This document shows, in pieces, positions 1 through 8,954 of a stretch of 34,806 nt of DNA. The stretch spans positions 1 to 34,806 of the forward strand of contig JAMOMC010000057.1 in assembly GCA_027068765.1 (NCBI GenBank). The letters are read 5' to 3'. This DNA is from Campylobacterales bacterium. GTDB taxonomy: Bacteria > Campylobacterota > Campylobacteria > Campylobacterales > QNZT01. How positions within the stretch are numbered: the stretch's first letter is position 1; every line of letters starts with the position of its first letter. The notes beneath the pieces are model-generated. The model made no database searches, was not told the origin of the DNA, and saw nothing but the letters and a program-made list of their open reading frames with translations. Position numbers and translations under genes: made by a program.

Positions 1-13
1 ATTTGAAATATTT

Positions 14-3000
14 TTAAATACTAAAATACAAAGCCTCTTTATGATAAACAACCAAAGCACTTGTACTTTGTTCTGGATGCATCTGATAAGTCTCTCCCAA
101 AACCACTCCAAACTCCTCAGGTTTCAATAAATCAAATATAACTCTATTATCTTTTAGTTCAGGACAAGCTGCATATCCAAAAGAGTATCTAGCTCCTTGA
201 TAACGACTAAGTTTTACATCCCTTAGAGTATCTCCCTCATTTTTAGCAATTCCAAGATCTAATCGTATCTGTTTATGAAGAACTTCAGCCAATGCTTCAG
301 CCAAATCTACACTAATACCGTGAAGATGATGATAGTCAGTAAACTTACCATCTTTGTACAGCTTTTGCTCATATTCACTAAATCTCTCACCAGCACTAGC
401 AAGTGTAAAAGCCACCACATCATGGCGAGAGCTTGAAAAATAATCACTCAAACATCTATGAGGTTTTCTCGTTTGTCTTGGAAACTTTATTTTATATTTT
501 GCTCTTTTTCTTACAGTTTCTAATGGCTCTTTATTTATCTCATCTTCTTTATTCCATCCTTCACTTTCATCAAAAATTAGAAGTGTATCACCATCACTAC
601 GACAAGGAAAATATCCATAAAGTTGAATAGGTTTATAGAGATCTTTTTTTAGTATCTCAGATTTTAGCTTCTCATAAAGAGGCCACAGTTTTTCATCTAT
701 CTGTTTTTGCCTTTCATCTTTGCTCATATTTTTGCCACCATATCCCCATCTAGTAGAAAAAAGAAGTTTATGATTTATCCACTCAAAACTAAGTTCTCTT
801 ACATCACTTTTTAAGACTCTTCTACCCCAAAATGGAGGAGTTGGGATTTTACTTGGTGAGGGCATTTTTATATCAGCAAAACTAGGAGTTATTATCTCTT
901 TTTTCACTTTGACTTTTGGCTGTTGTAAAACTTCACTTTTTTTACTAAGATTTACATCAAGCTCTCCACCTTTTTCTATTCTCCCCATTGCAACTATACC
1001 ATCAAATGCATCTTTACAGTAAAAAATATCACCATCATAATTAGGACGACAATACTCATCAACAAATTTAGAAGTCAAAGCCGCCCCTCCTAAAAGTACA
1101 GGAGCCAAAATACCCTCTTTTTTAAGCTCTTGTAAATTTTCCATCATCACAGCAGTTGACTTTACTAAAAGCCCACTCATGCCAATCGCATCTCCATTAT
1201 GTTCACGATATGCTTTTATAAAATCAAAAATATCCGCTTTAATGCCGATGTTTACAACCTTGAAACCGTTATTTGATAAAATTATATCAACAAGGTTTTT
1301 ACCAACATCGTGAACATCCCCTTTAACTGTACCTATGATTAGAGTAGTTTGAGTTTTTTTCTCTTTTTTAGGAAGATATGGATTTAAAAAATCAACAGCT
1401 TTTTTCATAGTCTCAGCAGATTGAAGCACAAAAGGGAGCTGCATCTTGCCACTTCCAAAAAGCTCTCCAACCTCTTTCATAGCATCTATCAAAATCACAT
1501 TTACGATTGTTTCAGGAGCTATTTCGTCTTTAGCACTTGGTAAGAGTTTTAATATCCTCTCTTTATCTCCATCAAGCAAAAGAGAGTGTAGTTTCTCTTT
1601 GGTGCTTAAAGATGCAAATTTAGCTTCTTCCTCATCTTGGTCTACCTCTTTTGCATCTGCAAAATAGTCGATAAATTTAAAAAGTGGGTCGCCATTTTCT
1701 CTATTGTTTAGGAGCAAATCATCACATACTTTTATATCCTCTTGGCTCATTTTGTGAAGAGGAATTGTATTTTTAACATTTACAATTGCCATACTTAAGC
1801 CAGCTTTTATACAATGATTTAAAAAGACAGAGTTTAAATATTCACGAGAGTGTTTATCTAATCCAAAAGAGATATTTGAAACTCCAAGAACAAATCCAAC
1901 CTCAGGATGCATCTTTTTAAACTCTTCTATTGCTTCAATTGTCTCAATTGCAGCTGTAAAATACTCCTCATCCCCACTACCAACAGTAAAAGTCAAAAGA
2001 TCAAACACCAAATCTCTAGGATCAAGCTTATGTCTATCTACACAAAGATCATAAATTCTCTTAGCAATTGCTACCTTCTCATCTTTACTCTTTGCCATCC
2101 CTTTTTCATCAATCGCTAAACAAACAAGAGCTGTACCATATCTCTTTGCAAGATAACACACTTCATCAAATTTATCTTCACCATCTTCAAGATTTACAGA
2201 GTTGATTATAGGTCGTCCACCAATCTGTTTTAAACCCATCTCTATAATTTTGCTAACGGTTGAATCTACCATAAGGGGAAGGGTTATTTTTGAAGCATAG
2301 AGGGATCCTACTATCTGCATATCTCTGGTCTCATCACGACCTGCAAAACCAACTGAAATATCTATGCCGTGAGCACCGCTTCTAACTTGTTGTTTAGCAA
2401 CCGATAAAGTACCCTCATAATCCTCTGCCAACAAAAGTTCACGAAAAGCTTTACTTCCAGTAGCATTACTTCTCTCTCCTATAAAAAATGGAGCAGGATT
2501 TTGTACTAACTCTCTTATCTCAAACAGAGATGCTAAAGATTTTGGATGTTTTCCTAAAGGTGGTTTTGGAATTTTTCCTAAAATTGAGTTTGAGAGCTTT
2601 AAAATATGTGCAGGGGTAGTACCACAACACCCACCCAAAATAGAAACACCATCATACTCTAAAAACTCATTTTGATGTAGAGTAAACTCTTTTTCATCCA
2701 TCGGATAAAAAGTAACACCTCCTCTATTTTGGGGGAGTCCTGCATTTGCATGGATTGATATAGGTTTATCCCAGACTTCACTTAGAGTCTTTATATGTTT
2801 TTTAACTTGTACGGGTCCTGTTCCGCAGTTAAATCCAAGTGATAAAATATCAAAAGGCTCTAAAATAGTAGCGATAGTCCTTGCATCTGTACCTATCAAC
2901 ATTGAACCAGAAAGCTCAATCGTAACAGAAACCATGATAGGAATATGTGAAGCAACATCTTGACAAGCATGTAAAGATGCTTTTATCTGAAGAGGGTCTT

Positions 3001-3481
3001 GACAAGTTTCAAGCAAAAAGAGATCACACCCCCCATCTACCAAACCCTTTGCCGCTTTTTTATAACCAGCATACATCTCATCATAATCAATATGACCAAG
3101 TGAAGGAAGTTTTGTACCAGGACCTAAATCTCCTGCAACAAATCTAGGTTTATCTTTTGTGCTATATTTTTCACACAACTGTTTTACTATCTTAGCACCC
3201 TCAAATGAGAGTTCATATGCTCTATCACCTATATCATAATCATCAAGTACCCAAGCAATTGAACCAAAGGTATTTGTCTTAATTATATCAGCACCAGCTT
3301 TTAAATAATCTTCGTGAATCTTTGAGATGCCCTCAGGAAATGTTACATTTAGTAACTCATTGCATCCTTCATTTCCTTCCCAAGCACTCTGTGGAATATC
3401 GAGATTTTGTATCTGTGTACCCATAGCCCCATCCATGATGAGAACTTTTTGTTTTATTAAATTTTTTAACTCTATTGACAA
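14..3481 (-). CDS. metH: Cobalamin-dependent methionine synthase
   Basis: Transfers a methyl group from 5-methyltetrahydrofolate to homocysteine through a cobalamin cofactor, giving methionine in the cytoplasm. All modules are visible in the 1155 residues. The homocysteine/zinc domain (about 1-300) has Cys219 in GFNCGTGP and Cys285-Cys286 in GGCCGTTP. The pterin-binding domain spans about 325-590 (FIGERSNATGSKAF). The cobalamin domain has DVHDVGKN with the axial His724. The C-terminal AdoMet reactivation domain includes RYSFGYAACP. Length is close to the 1227 residues of E. coli MetH. The start is TTG, supported because the peptide from it matches the family up to the first strand (IMDGAMGTQIQ). 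It overlaps the last 10 bases of the upstream Fur-family gene, so translation is probably coupled. No cobalamin riboswitch is visible upstream. Confidence 0.97.
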   Translation of the reverse strand: MSIELKNLIKQKVLIMDGAMGTQIQNLDIPQSAWEGNEGCNELLNVTFPEGISKIHEDYLKAGADIIKTNTFGSIAWVLDDYDIGDRAYELSFEGAKIVKQLCEKYSTKDKPRFVAGDLGPGTKLPSLGHIDYDEMYAGYKKAAKGLVDGGCDLFLLETCQDPLQIKASLHACQDVASHIPIMVSVTIELSGSMLIGTDARTIATILEPFDILSLGFNCGTGPVQVKKHIKTLSEVWDKPISIHANAGLPQNRGGVTFYPMDEKEFTLHQNEFLEYDGVSILGGCCGTTPAHILKLSNSILGKIPKPPLGKHPKSLASLFEIRELVQNPAPFFIGERSNATGSKAFRELLLAEDYEGTLSVAKQQVRSGAHGIDISVGFAGRDETRDMQIVGSLYASKITLPLMVDSTVSKIIEMGLKQIGGRPIINSVNLEDGEDKFDEVCYLAKRYGTALVCLAIDEKGMAKSKDEKVAIAKRIYDLCVDRHKLDPRDLVFDLLTFTVGSGDEEYFTAAIETIEAIEEFKKMHPEVGFVLGVSNISFGLDKHSREYLNSVFLNHCIKAGLSMAIVNVKNTIPLHKMSQEDIKVCDDLLLNNRENGDPLFKFIDYFADAKEVDQDEEEAKFASLSTKEKLHSLLLDGDKERILKLLPSAKDEIAPETIVNVILIDAMKEVGELFGSGKMQLPFVLQSAETMKKAVDFLNPYLPKKEKKTQTTLIIGTVKGDVHDVGKNLVDIILSNNGFKVVNIGIKADIFDFIKAYREHNGDAIGMSGLLVKSTAVMMENLQELKKEGILAPVLLGGAALTSKFVDEYCRPNYDGDIFYCKDAFDGIVAMGRIEKGGELDVNLSKKSEVLQQPKVKVKKEIITPSFADIKMPSPSKIPTPPFWGRRVLKSDVRELSFEWINHKLLFSTRWGYGGKNMSKDERQKQIDEKLWPLYEKLKSEILKKDLYKPIQLYGYFPCRSDGDTLLIFDESEGWNKEDEINKEPLETVRKRAKYKIKFPRQTRKPHRCLSDYFSSSRHDVVAFTLASAGERFSEYEQKLYKDGKFTDYHHLHGISVDLAEALAEVLHKQIRLDLGIAKNEGDTLRDVKLSRYQGARYSFGYAACPELKDNRVIFDLLKPEEFGVVLGETYQMHPEQSTSALVVYHKEALYFSI

Positions 3482-3873
3482 TTAGAACACAGACCAAAAA
3501 GCTGAAGTGAACTTTCACTTATAGTGTAGTCACTTTTTTCTAATGCATCTGATATAAGAGAATTTGTATCTAAAATTATATCTTTCACATCGCCACAGCT
3601 TTGACATATAAGGTGTGAATGAGCCTCTTTTGCTAACTCATATTTTGAATCTTGTCCCGTAATTTTCAACTCTTTTATAAAAGAGTTTTTAAGCATTGAG
3701 TTTACATTTTTATAGACAGTTGCAAGTGATAGTGAAGGAAAATTAGCTTTAATTTTATTAAAAATTTCCCTTACACTTATATGCCCATTTATATCCATTA
3801 GCTCTACTATCGCCAATCTTTGGGGGGTTACTTTGATGTTGTTATGTTTTAAAAGTTCTATATATTGTTCCAT
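3472..3873 (-). CDS. Fur/PerR-family metalloregulator
   Basis: Small metal-dependent transcriptional repressor of 133 residues, the usual Fur-family length. The N-terminal winged helix contains the family signature TPQRLAIVELM and SLATVYKNVNSM. The C-terminal dimer domain has the regulatory-site region AHSHLICQSCG and a structural zinc site from two CxxC pairs (CQSC near 94-97 and CSNC at the C-terminus). The short His cluster resembles PerR more than classical Fur, but sequence reading alone cannot separate peroxide, iron or zinc sensing. The start is ATG with an AGAAG ribosome site. The gene has its own strong promoter and its 3' end overlaps metH, so the two probably form one transcript. 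Confidence 0.93.
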   Translation of the reverse strand: MEQYIELLKHNNIKVTPQRLAIVELMDINGHISVREIFNKIKANFPSLSLATVYKNVNSMLKNSFIKELKITGQDSKYELAKEAHSHLICQSCGDVKDIILDTNSLISDALEKSDYTISESSLQLFGLCSNCQ

Positions 3874-3893
3874 CTTCTTCTCTTTTTATCTCT

Positions 3894-3922
3894 ATTGTAA
3901 CATAAAATCCAATTATCGTCAA
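3894..3922 (-). promoter_or_regulatory. Sigma70-type promoter of the Fur-family gene and metH
   Basis: On the minus strand a -35 TTGACG (3917-3922) and a -10 TACAAT (3894-3899) are separated by exactly 17 bases, about 20 bases upstream of the ATG at 3873. A 7-bp inverted repeat, AATTATC (3911-3917) and GATAATT (3939-3945), overlaps and flanks the -35. It is a plausible operator for autoregulation, since Fur-family sites are AT-rich GATAAT-type repeats. The operator role is inference. Confidence 0.7.
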
Positions 3923-3952
3923 ATAAATAGTTTTATATGATAATTCTTATCC

Positions 3953-6154
3953 TTATACATCACTCTCAATCACTTCTTGAAATCTACCATAATAGATACT
4001 CTGCATCTTAGCTAAATCTTTTTTTATATCGTTGCAGATAAATTCGTCCCCACCAACTTTTCCAATTCTATCTATTTTTATGCCCTTAGTTTTAGCAAAC
4101 TCTTCAAAAGTTTTTGTTGATTTAACCTCTACAATTGCACGAGAAAAACTCTCAGAAAATATATCTCTGTCATCTCTCAATCTAACCCCAACAACCACAC
4201 CTTTGCCACTAACAGCTGACATTTTAGCAAGAGTTATACCAATACCACCAACACTAATATCTTTTGCACAAAATAGAAGATCTTTCTCATTTGCTTCTAT
4301 AATAAAATCCCACAACTTCAACTCTTTTTCAAAATCAATTTCAGGTAAAACTCCTTCAACTTTATCAAATAACTCTTTCATATAGAGGCTTCCACCAAAC
4401 TCACTTTTTGTCTCTCCTATAAGATAAAGTGCTGAGTTTTCTTCTTGAAAACTTGAAGCTAAAACTCTATTTTGATCCTCATTTAGCCCAACCATAACAA
4501 TACTTGGAGTTGGAAAAACACCAACTCCATCAGTCTCATTATAAAGAGATACATTTCCACTTACAACGGGAGTATTTAATGCTTTACAAGCATCTTTTAT
4601 ACCCTCACATCCTTTTGCAAACTGCCACATAATCTCAGGGTTTTCAGGACTTCCATAATTTAAACAATCAGTTATAGATAAAGGTCTTGCACCACTCATT
4701 GCAACATTTCGCCCACTCTCCATCACAGCCGCCGCCGCTCCTCCTTGGGGGTCGATATAACAATATCTTGGATTACAATCACTACTCATAGCTAGTGCTT
4801 TAGAGTTCTCTTTTATACGAACCACACTTGCATCTAAACTTCCTGGTCTTTTTACTGTATTTGTCTGAACCATTGAGTCGTACTGCTCATATATCCAAGC
4901 TTTATTTACAACCTCTAGTGAGCTAAAAAGTTTATCAAAAGCTTTTGTGTTATCAACCTTCCCAAAATCATCTATTGTTGTATCTTTTATCTTTTCTAAA
5001 TAGTTAGGTTTTTTTATAGGACGATCAAGTACAGGAGCTTCTTCAGTAATTGGGTTAATTGGTATCTCCCCAACTTTATTCTCTTCCCAAAAAAGCTCCA
5101 TATCCCCACTATCAGTAACCTCACCGATCACAGCTACATCTAAATCCCACTTCTCAAATATCTCAATAATCTTATCTTCACACCCTTTTTTTGCACAAAT
5201 TAACATCCTCTCTTGTGACTCACTAAGCATAAAATCATAAGGTGTCATACCCTCTTCACGAGCAGGCACAAGTGACAAATCCATCTTCATACCACTTCCA
5301 CTTCTTCCAGCCATCTCAAATGAGCTAGAAGTAAGCCCAGCCGCTCCCATATCTTGAATACCTACGATATAATCCTCTTTAAAAAGCTCCAAACAAGCTT
5401 CAAGCAGAAGTTTTTCAGTAAATGGATCACCAACTTGAACTGTTGGGCGAAGAGATTTGCTATCTTCTGTAAAACTATCACTACTCATAACAGCCCCACC
5501 AAGACCATCACGACCTGTTTTACTACCAACATAAATAACAGGATTTCCTACCCCTTCAGCACGGCCATAAAAGATTTCATCACTTTTGCAAACTCCCAAT
5601 GTAAAGGCATTTACTAAGATATTTCCATTATAAGCATCATCAAAAAAAGTCTCTCCACCGATGGTTGGAACTCCCATACAGTTTCCATAATCCCCAATTC
5701 CAGCAACAACACCACGAACCAAATATCTCTGATGAGAGCTTACTTTGTCATTTTTTAAAACATTTCCAAAACGAAGTGCATTCATATTTGCAATAGGGCG
5801 AGCTCCCATTGTGAAAACATCTCTCAAAATCCCACCAACTCCAGTAGCAGCACCTTGATAAGGCTCAATAAACGAAGGATGATTATGACTCTCCATCTTA
5901 AAAACAGCAGCCATCCCATCTCCAATATCAATAACACCAGCATTCTCTCCAGGTCCTTGAATAACCCAAGGAGCAACTGTTGGAAATCCATTAAGGTATT
6001 TTTTACTAGATTTATAAGAGCAGTGTTCACTCCACATAGCTGAAAAGATGCCTATCTCTAAAAGATTTGGTTCTCTTTTTAAAATATCTTTAATGTGAAT
6101 GTAGTCATCTTGGGTTAATTTGTGAGATTTTAGTATCTCATCTAAGTTTTGCAT
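3953..6154 (-). CDS. purL: Phosphoribosylformylglycinamidine synthase subunit PurL
   Basis: Fourth step of purine biosynthesis: the ATP-dependent amidation of FGAR to FGAM. At 733 residues this is the small PurL type, which needs separate PurQ (glutaminase) and PurS subunits; neither is in this window. Diagnostic stretches are [15 protein letters not shown] near the N-terminus, [14 protein letters not shown], the substrate/metal motif ESHNHPS, and the duplicated AIR-synthase-like halves, the second marked by [13 protein letters not shown]. The start is ATG, preceded by AAGGT. The gene ends about 80 bases before the Fur-family start, with that gene's promoter in between, so the two are probably separate units. 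Confidence 0.97.
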   Translation of the reverse strand: MQNLDEILKSHKLTQDDYIHIKDILKREPNLLEIGIFSAMWSEHCSYKSSKKYLNGFPTVAPWVIQGPGENAGVIDIGDGMAAVFKMESHNHPSFIEPYQGAATGVGGILRDVFTMGARPIANMNALRFGNVLKNDKVSSHQRYLVRGVVAGIGDYGNCMGVPTIGGETFFDDAYNGNILVNAFTLGVCKSDEIFYGRAEGVGNPVIYVGSKTGRDGLGGAVMSSDSFTEDSKSLRPTVQVGDPFTEKLLLEACLELFKEDYIVGIQDMGAAGLTSSSFEMAGRSGSGMKMDLSLVPAREEGMTPYDFMLSESQERMLICAKKGCEDKIIEIFEKWDLDVAVIGEVTDSGDMELFWEENKVGEIPINPITEEAPVLDRPIKKPNYLEKIKDTTIDDFGKVDNTKAFDKLFSSLEVVNKAWIYEQYDSMVQTNTVKRPGSLDASVVRIKENSKALAMSSDCNPRYCYIDPQGGAAAAVMESGRNVAMSGARPLSITDCLNYGSPENPEIMWQFAKGCEGIKDACKALNTPVVSGNVSLYNETDGVGVFPTPSIVMVGLNEDQNRVLASSFQEENSALYLIGETKSEFGGSLYMKELFDKVEGVLPEIDFEKELKLWDFIIEANEKDLLFCAKDISVGGIGITLAKMSAVSGKGVVVGVRLRDDRDIFSESFSRAIVEVKSTKTFEEFAKTKGIKIDRIGKVGGDEFICNDIKKDLAKMQSIYYGRFQEVIESDV

Positions 6155-6230
6155 TTTTTACCTTGGTTCGTATTTGTAGAGATTTTACTAAAAATGGACT
6201 TATTTTGAAGTAAAAGTAAAATTGAGTCAA

Positions 6231-6683
6231 CTACTCACAATCAACTACAACATCTTTTTGAACAAACTCAACCTCTTTATGGTTATCTGGTATCTCAATC
6301 ACTATGTAAGGATTTGTCAATGCCATAGTTACAATACATCCTTTGCCAGGGCTCTCTAAGATAGTTGTAACAACCATATATCTACCTGCATCTACAATAC
6401 TATCAACACTTAAATTATAACCACCACTGTTTTTTGTACCACTTTTTGAGATAATCATACTCCCTTTAAATTCTGGAATTCTCTCATCTGTTAATTTTCT
6501 AAAATCATTTTTAAAATTCTCTATATCGCTAGAACTATCACTAAAATAGACCTTATTCTCTTTTTTACCATCATCTTCTAGCTGGTACTCTCCTGTTTTT
6601 ATGATATTATAATTATCGATATTTGCACATCCTGAAAAAAACAGTATACTTAAAAGTGTAAATAAAATTGACTTTGTTTTCAT
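6231..6683 (-). CDS. Lipoprotein with PrcB-like C-terminal domain
   Basis: Predicted 150-residue lipoprotein. The start chosen is the ATG at 6683, because it gives a classical signal peptide with lipobox FSGC (Cys19) and has a GGAGAG ribosome site. A longer reading frame begins upstream but would bury the signal sequence. The C-terminal half has the pattern of the PrcB C-terminal domain: a GTKNSGGY turn, an alternating strand ending in TTILESPGKG, then ALTNPYIVIEIP. PrcB was named as a subunit of a Treponema protease complex; the domain is otherwise seen in small envelope proteins of unknown role. Two extra cysteines (the GCIV motif and near the C-terminus) could form a disulfide. It lies between purL and murB in the same direction, but gaps of 76 and 181 bases suggest separate transcription. 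Confidence 0.75.
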   Translation of the reverse strand: MKTKSILFTLLSILFFSGCANIDNYNIIKTGEYQLEDDGKKENKVYFSDSSSDIENFKNDFRKLTDERIPEFKGSMIISKSGTKNSGGYNLSVDSIVDAGRYMVVTTILESPGKGCIVTMALTNPYIVIEIPDNHKEVEFVQKDVVVDCE

Positions 6684-6864
6684 TTTCTCTCTCCAAATAA
6701 AAGTTATTAAAACCACATCTAGCATCAACCGTGCCAAGTTAGAAGTGGTTTCTAAATTGTTGTAGGTATACTTTAGCATAAAAATAAACTTTACCTAATA
6801 AACTTTAATTTATTTTTAGTTTTTTGACTATTTTTCTCATTTTATGTTACAAAAAGTACCATAA

Positions 6865-7638
6865 TTAGATGATAATCACCTCATTTTCTAACTCTACACC
6901 AGATTTTTCATAAACTCTTTTTTTTGCAAGATCTATCAAAAAAAGTGCATCTTCAGAAGTTGCATCTTCCAAATTTACCAAAAAGTTGGCATGCACCTTA
7001 CTAAAACTTGCTCCACCTTTTTTATATCCTTTCAATCCAACCTCTTCTATAAGTCGCCCAGCATAATCTCCTAAAGGATTTTTAAACACACTTCCAGCAC
7101 TAGGATAAGATGGTTGATTTTTTCGCATAGCTGAAAATATATCAAGTTTACTATCTTCAAACCCTCTTTCTATATGAAAAATTGCCTCATATATGATAGT
7201 ATCAATATCTGTAAAACGATAATCATATGAGATGCTCTGTTTCTCTTTATATCCATCAGATGTTTTTATTTTTACTAAGTTATTAAATATCTCATCATCT
7301 TTCATTCCAGCATTCATTTTTATAAGACCACCTAGAGTTCCTGGAAGTTTTGAGAGGTACTCAAACCCTTTTATATTGTTCTTTTTACAAAAAGAAAATA
7401 TTCGCCCACTTTTTGTAGCTCCACCAATAAAAAGTAAGTTCTCTTTTATATAGATATAATCAAACTCTTTAGAGAGCATTGCAAGAGAAGGAGGAGTATT
7501 TGAAACTATGATGTTATTTGCTCCACCTATCAAAAAAGTATTACAATCAAGATGCATAATCTCATCTATCAACAACACCTCACAAATAGGACCAATCTTG
7601 ATAGAGCTAAAGAGAGAAAAATCTACAAGCCTAATCAT
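6865..7638 (-). CDS. murB: UDP-N-acetylenolpyruvoylglucosamine reductase
   Basis: FAD/NADPH enzyme that reduces UDP-GlcNAc-enolpyruvate to UDP-MurNAc in peptidoglycan synthesis, in the cytoplasm. The 257 residues match the short MurB of Campylobacterota. Visible motifs are the FAD-binding IGGANNIIV, LPGTLGGLIKMNAGM, the catalytic-serine segment YPSAGSVFKNP and the terminal glutamate in ELENEV. The ATG follows the fliQ stop by one base (TGA-G-ATG), indicating translational coupling. The fliQ-murB adjacency is shared with Campylobacter and Helicobacter. Confidence 0.95.
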   Translation of the reverse strand: MIRLVDFSLFSSIKIGPICEVLLIDEIMHLDCNTFLIGGANNIIVSNTPPSLAMLSKEFDYIYIKENLLFIGGATKSGRIFSFCKKNNIKGFEYLSKLPGTLGGLIKMNAGMKDDEIFNNLVKIKTSDGYKEKQSISYDYRFTDIDTIIYEAIFHIERGFEDSKLDIFSAMRKNQPSYPSAGSVFKNPLGDYAGRLIEEVGLKGYKKGGASFSKVHANFLVNLEDATSEDALFLIDLAKKRVYEKSGVELENEVIII

Positions 7639-7639
7639 C

Positions 7640-7906
7640 TCAAAATATAAATTCAGGAATCATATTGATAACATCTTTTGTAAAATCCATCATCATATTC
7701 ATCATCCAAGGCATGGTAAATATAATCACCGCAACAACTACAATGATTTTAGGAACAAAAGACAAAGTCATCTCATTTATTTGAGTAGTAGCTTGAAAAA
7801 TACTGATTAAAAGCCCAGCAACTAATCCAGCCATAAGCATAGGCAAAGAGAGATAAAGTGCTAATTTAAATGTCTCAACTCCAAGTCCTATGAGTTTTGC
7901 TTCCAT
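7640..7906 (-). CDS. fliQ: Flagellar export apparatus protein FliQ
   Basis: Small inner-membrane component of the flagellar type III export gate, assembling with FliP and FliR. The protein has 88 residues, the standard length, and two hydrophobic helices (about 15-38 and 52-72) around the conserved segment ISIFQATTQINEMTLSFVPK. It sits alone among non-flagellar genes, as is usual in Campylobacterota where flagellar genes are dispersed. It lies 2 bases after mqnD and 1 base before murB, so it is the middle gene of a tight operon. Confidence 0.96.
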   Translation of the reverse strand: MEAKLIGLGVETFKLALYLSLPMLMAGLVAGLLISIFQATTQINEMTLSFVPKIIVVVAVIIFTMPWMMNMMMDFTKDVINMIPEFIF

Positions 7907-7908
7907 CT

Positions 7909-8790
7909 TTAAGCAAACCTATAATCATTATACTGAACAGGTACAAGATAGTCTCTAACATCTAGCTTCTCACTATAATATCCACTATCGTACCCTATCT
8001 TAAAAAGTTTATCAATTGCATCTAACTGAATATCACTCATACTTATCGACTCTTCATTTGCATATAAATCTAAATAAGTTTCTAGTTTATCTGCATCTAC
8101 TCTTATAAGTTCTCTTTGCAAAAGCATTTTTGAGAGAATTTTTCTATTTTCATGAGCAACTTTGACAGCTTTTGTTAAAACCTCTTCATAAGATATAGCC
8201 CTAGTTATAGGGATAGAACGCCTAACTCCCATGCCACCAAGAGGAAGAGGAAATCCTCCGCCTGTTAACTCTTGCCAAATATCCCAAATCTCTCTTTCAA
8301 CTTCCAAACTATCATCATAAGTTAAAATACTCTCATGAATTAAAACACCTGCATCCACTTCACCATCAATTACCGCTTTTTCAATATCTAAAAAGTTTTT
8401 ATATATAATTTTTGCATCTGGATAAGCAATTTTAAATAATAGAGCATTTGTTGTGTACTTTCCACTAAGTGCGACTTTAAAATTTCTCTTAAGCTTCACA
8501 CCTTTTTTCTTAATAAGCTTAGGACCATACCCCTCACCAAAACTCACAGCAGTCCTAAGAAGTGCATACTCATCTTTTATAAGTGGATAAAGACCAAAAC
8601 TAATAGCACTTATATCATAATAATTTTCAAGTGCTTTTACATTTAATGTTTCAATATCCAATGCGACATTATCAAACTTAACATCACTAAGACCTATCCA
8701 ACCAAACTTAATGGCATAAAACATAAAGATATCGTCTGCATCTGGAGAATGTGCAACGGTTACGGTTTTAAATTTTGCTTTCATGTGCAT
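7909..8790 (-). CDS. mqnD: 1,4-dihydroxy-6-naphthoate synthase of the futalosine pathway
   Basis: Converts cyclic de-hypoxanthine futalosine to 1,4-dihydroxy-6-naphthoate in menaquinone biosynthesis. The 293-residue protein has the periplasmic-binding-protein-like fold typical of MqnA/MqnD. The N-terminal SPDADDIFMFYA motif, a central VDAGVLIHE with the family histidine, and GGGFPLPLGGMGV favour MqnD over MqnA. Campylobacterota make menaquinone only by this route, and menaquinol is the expected donor for the NarI encoded downstream on the other strand. A second ATG two codons in (MHMKAKF) is an equally plausible start; neither has a strong ribosome site. First gene of mqnD-fliQ-murB. Confidence 0.88.
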   Translation of the reverse strand: MHMKAKFKTVTVAHSPDADDIFMFYAIKFGWIGLSDVKFDNVALDIETLNVKALENYYDISAISFGLYPLIKDEYALLRTAVSFGEGYGPKLIKKKGVKLKRNFKVALSGKYTTNALLFKIAYPDAKIIYKNFLDIEKAVIDGEVDAGVLIHESILTYDDSLEVEREIWDIWQELTGGGFPLPLGGMGVRRSIPITRAISYEEVLTKAVKVAHENRKILSKMLLQRELIRVDADKLETYLDLYANEESISMSDIQLDAIDKLFKIGYDSGYYSEKLDVRDYLVPVQYNDYRFA

Positions 8791-8871
8791 ATTGTAATAA
8801 AAAAGTTATAAACAGCTGATGAATATATGACAATTCTACAAACACATTAAAAACAAGAAAAAAATGATTAA

Positions 8872-8918
8872 TTTTTATACAATACTATGTATAAAAATAG
8901 ATATGTGTCTGATATACT
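8872..8918 (+). promoter_or_regulatory. Promoter with perfect inverted-repeat operator before the NasA-type reductase
   Basis: An extended -10 (TG at 8910-8911, TATACT at 8913-8918) predicts a start near 8925. Upstream is a perfect 9-bp inverted repeat, TTTTTATAC (8872-8880) and GTATAAAAA (8889-8897), separated by 8 bases and centred about 40 bases before that start, a classic activator position. No good -35 hexamer is present. It does not match the FNR consensus, so a different regulator is likely. The site is seen in the sequence; the regulator is unknown. Confidence 0.5.
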
Positions 8919-8954
8919 AATCAAAAGAAAAATTGGGAGTGTGAAAAACTAAAG

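Noticed and set aside
3482-3873. Cobalamin riboswitch before metH
   Set aside because: The upstream space is fully occupied by the Fur-family coding sequence, and no B12-box-like element was seen.
4032-4385. 117-codon open frame opposite purL
   Set aside because: Serine/leucine-rich antisense translation of a well-supported gene, with no start signal or recognisable motif.
6684-6779. Longer N-terminus for the PrcB-like lipoprotein
   Set aside because: It would put 32 residues before a clear lipoprotein signal peptide. The internal ATG has a good ribosome site.
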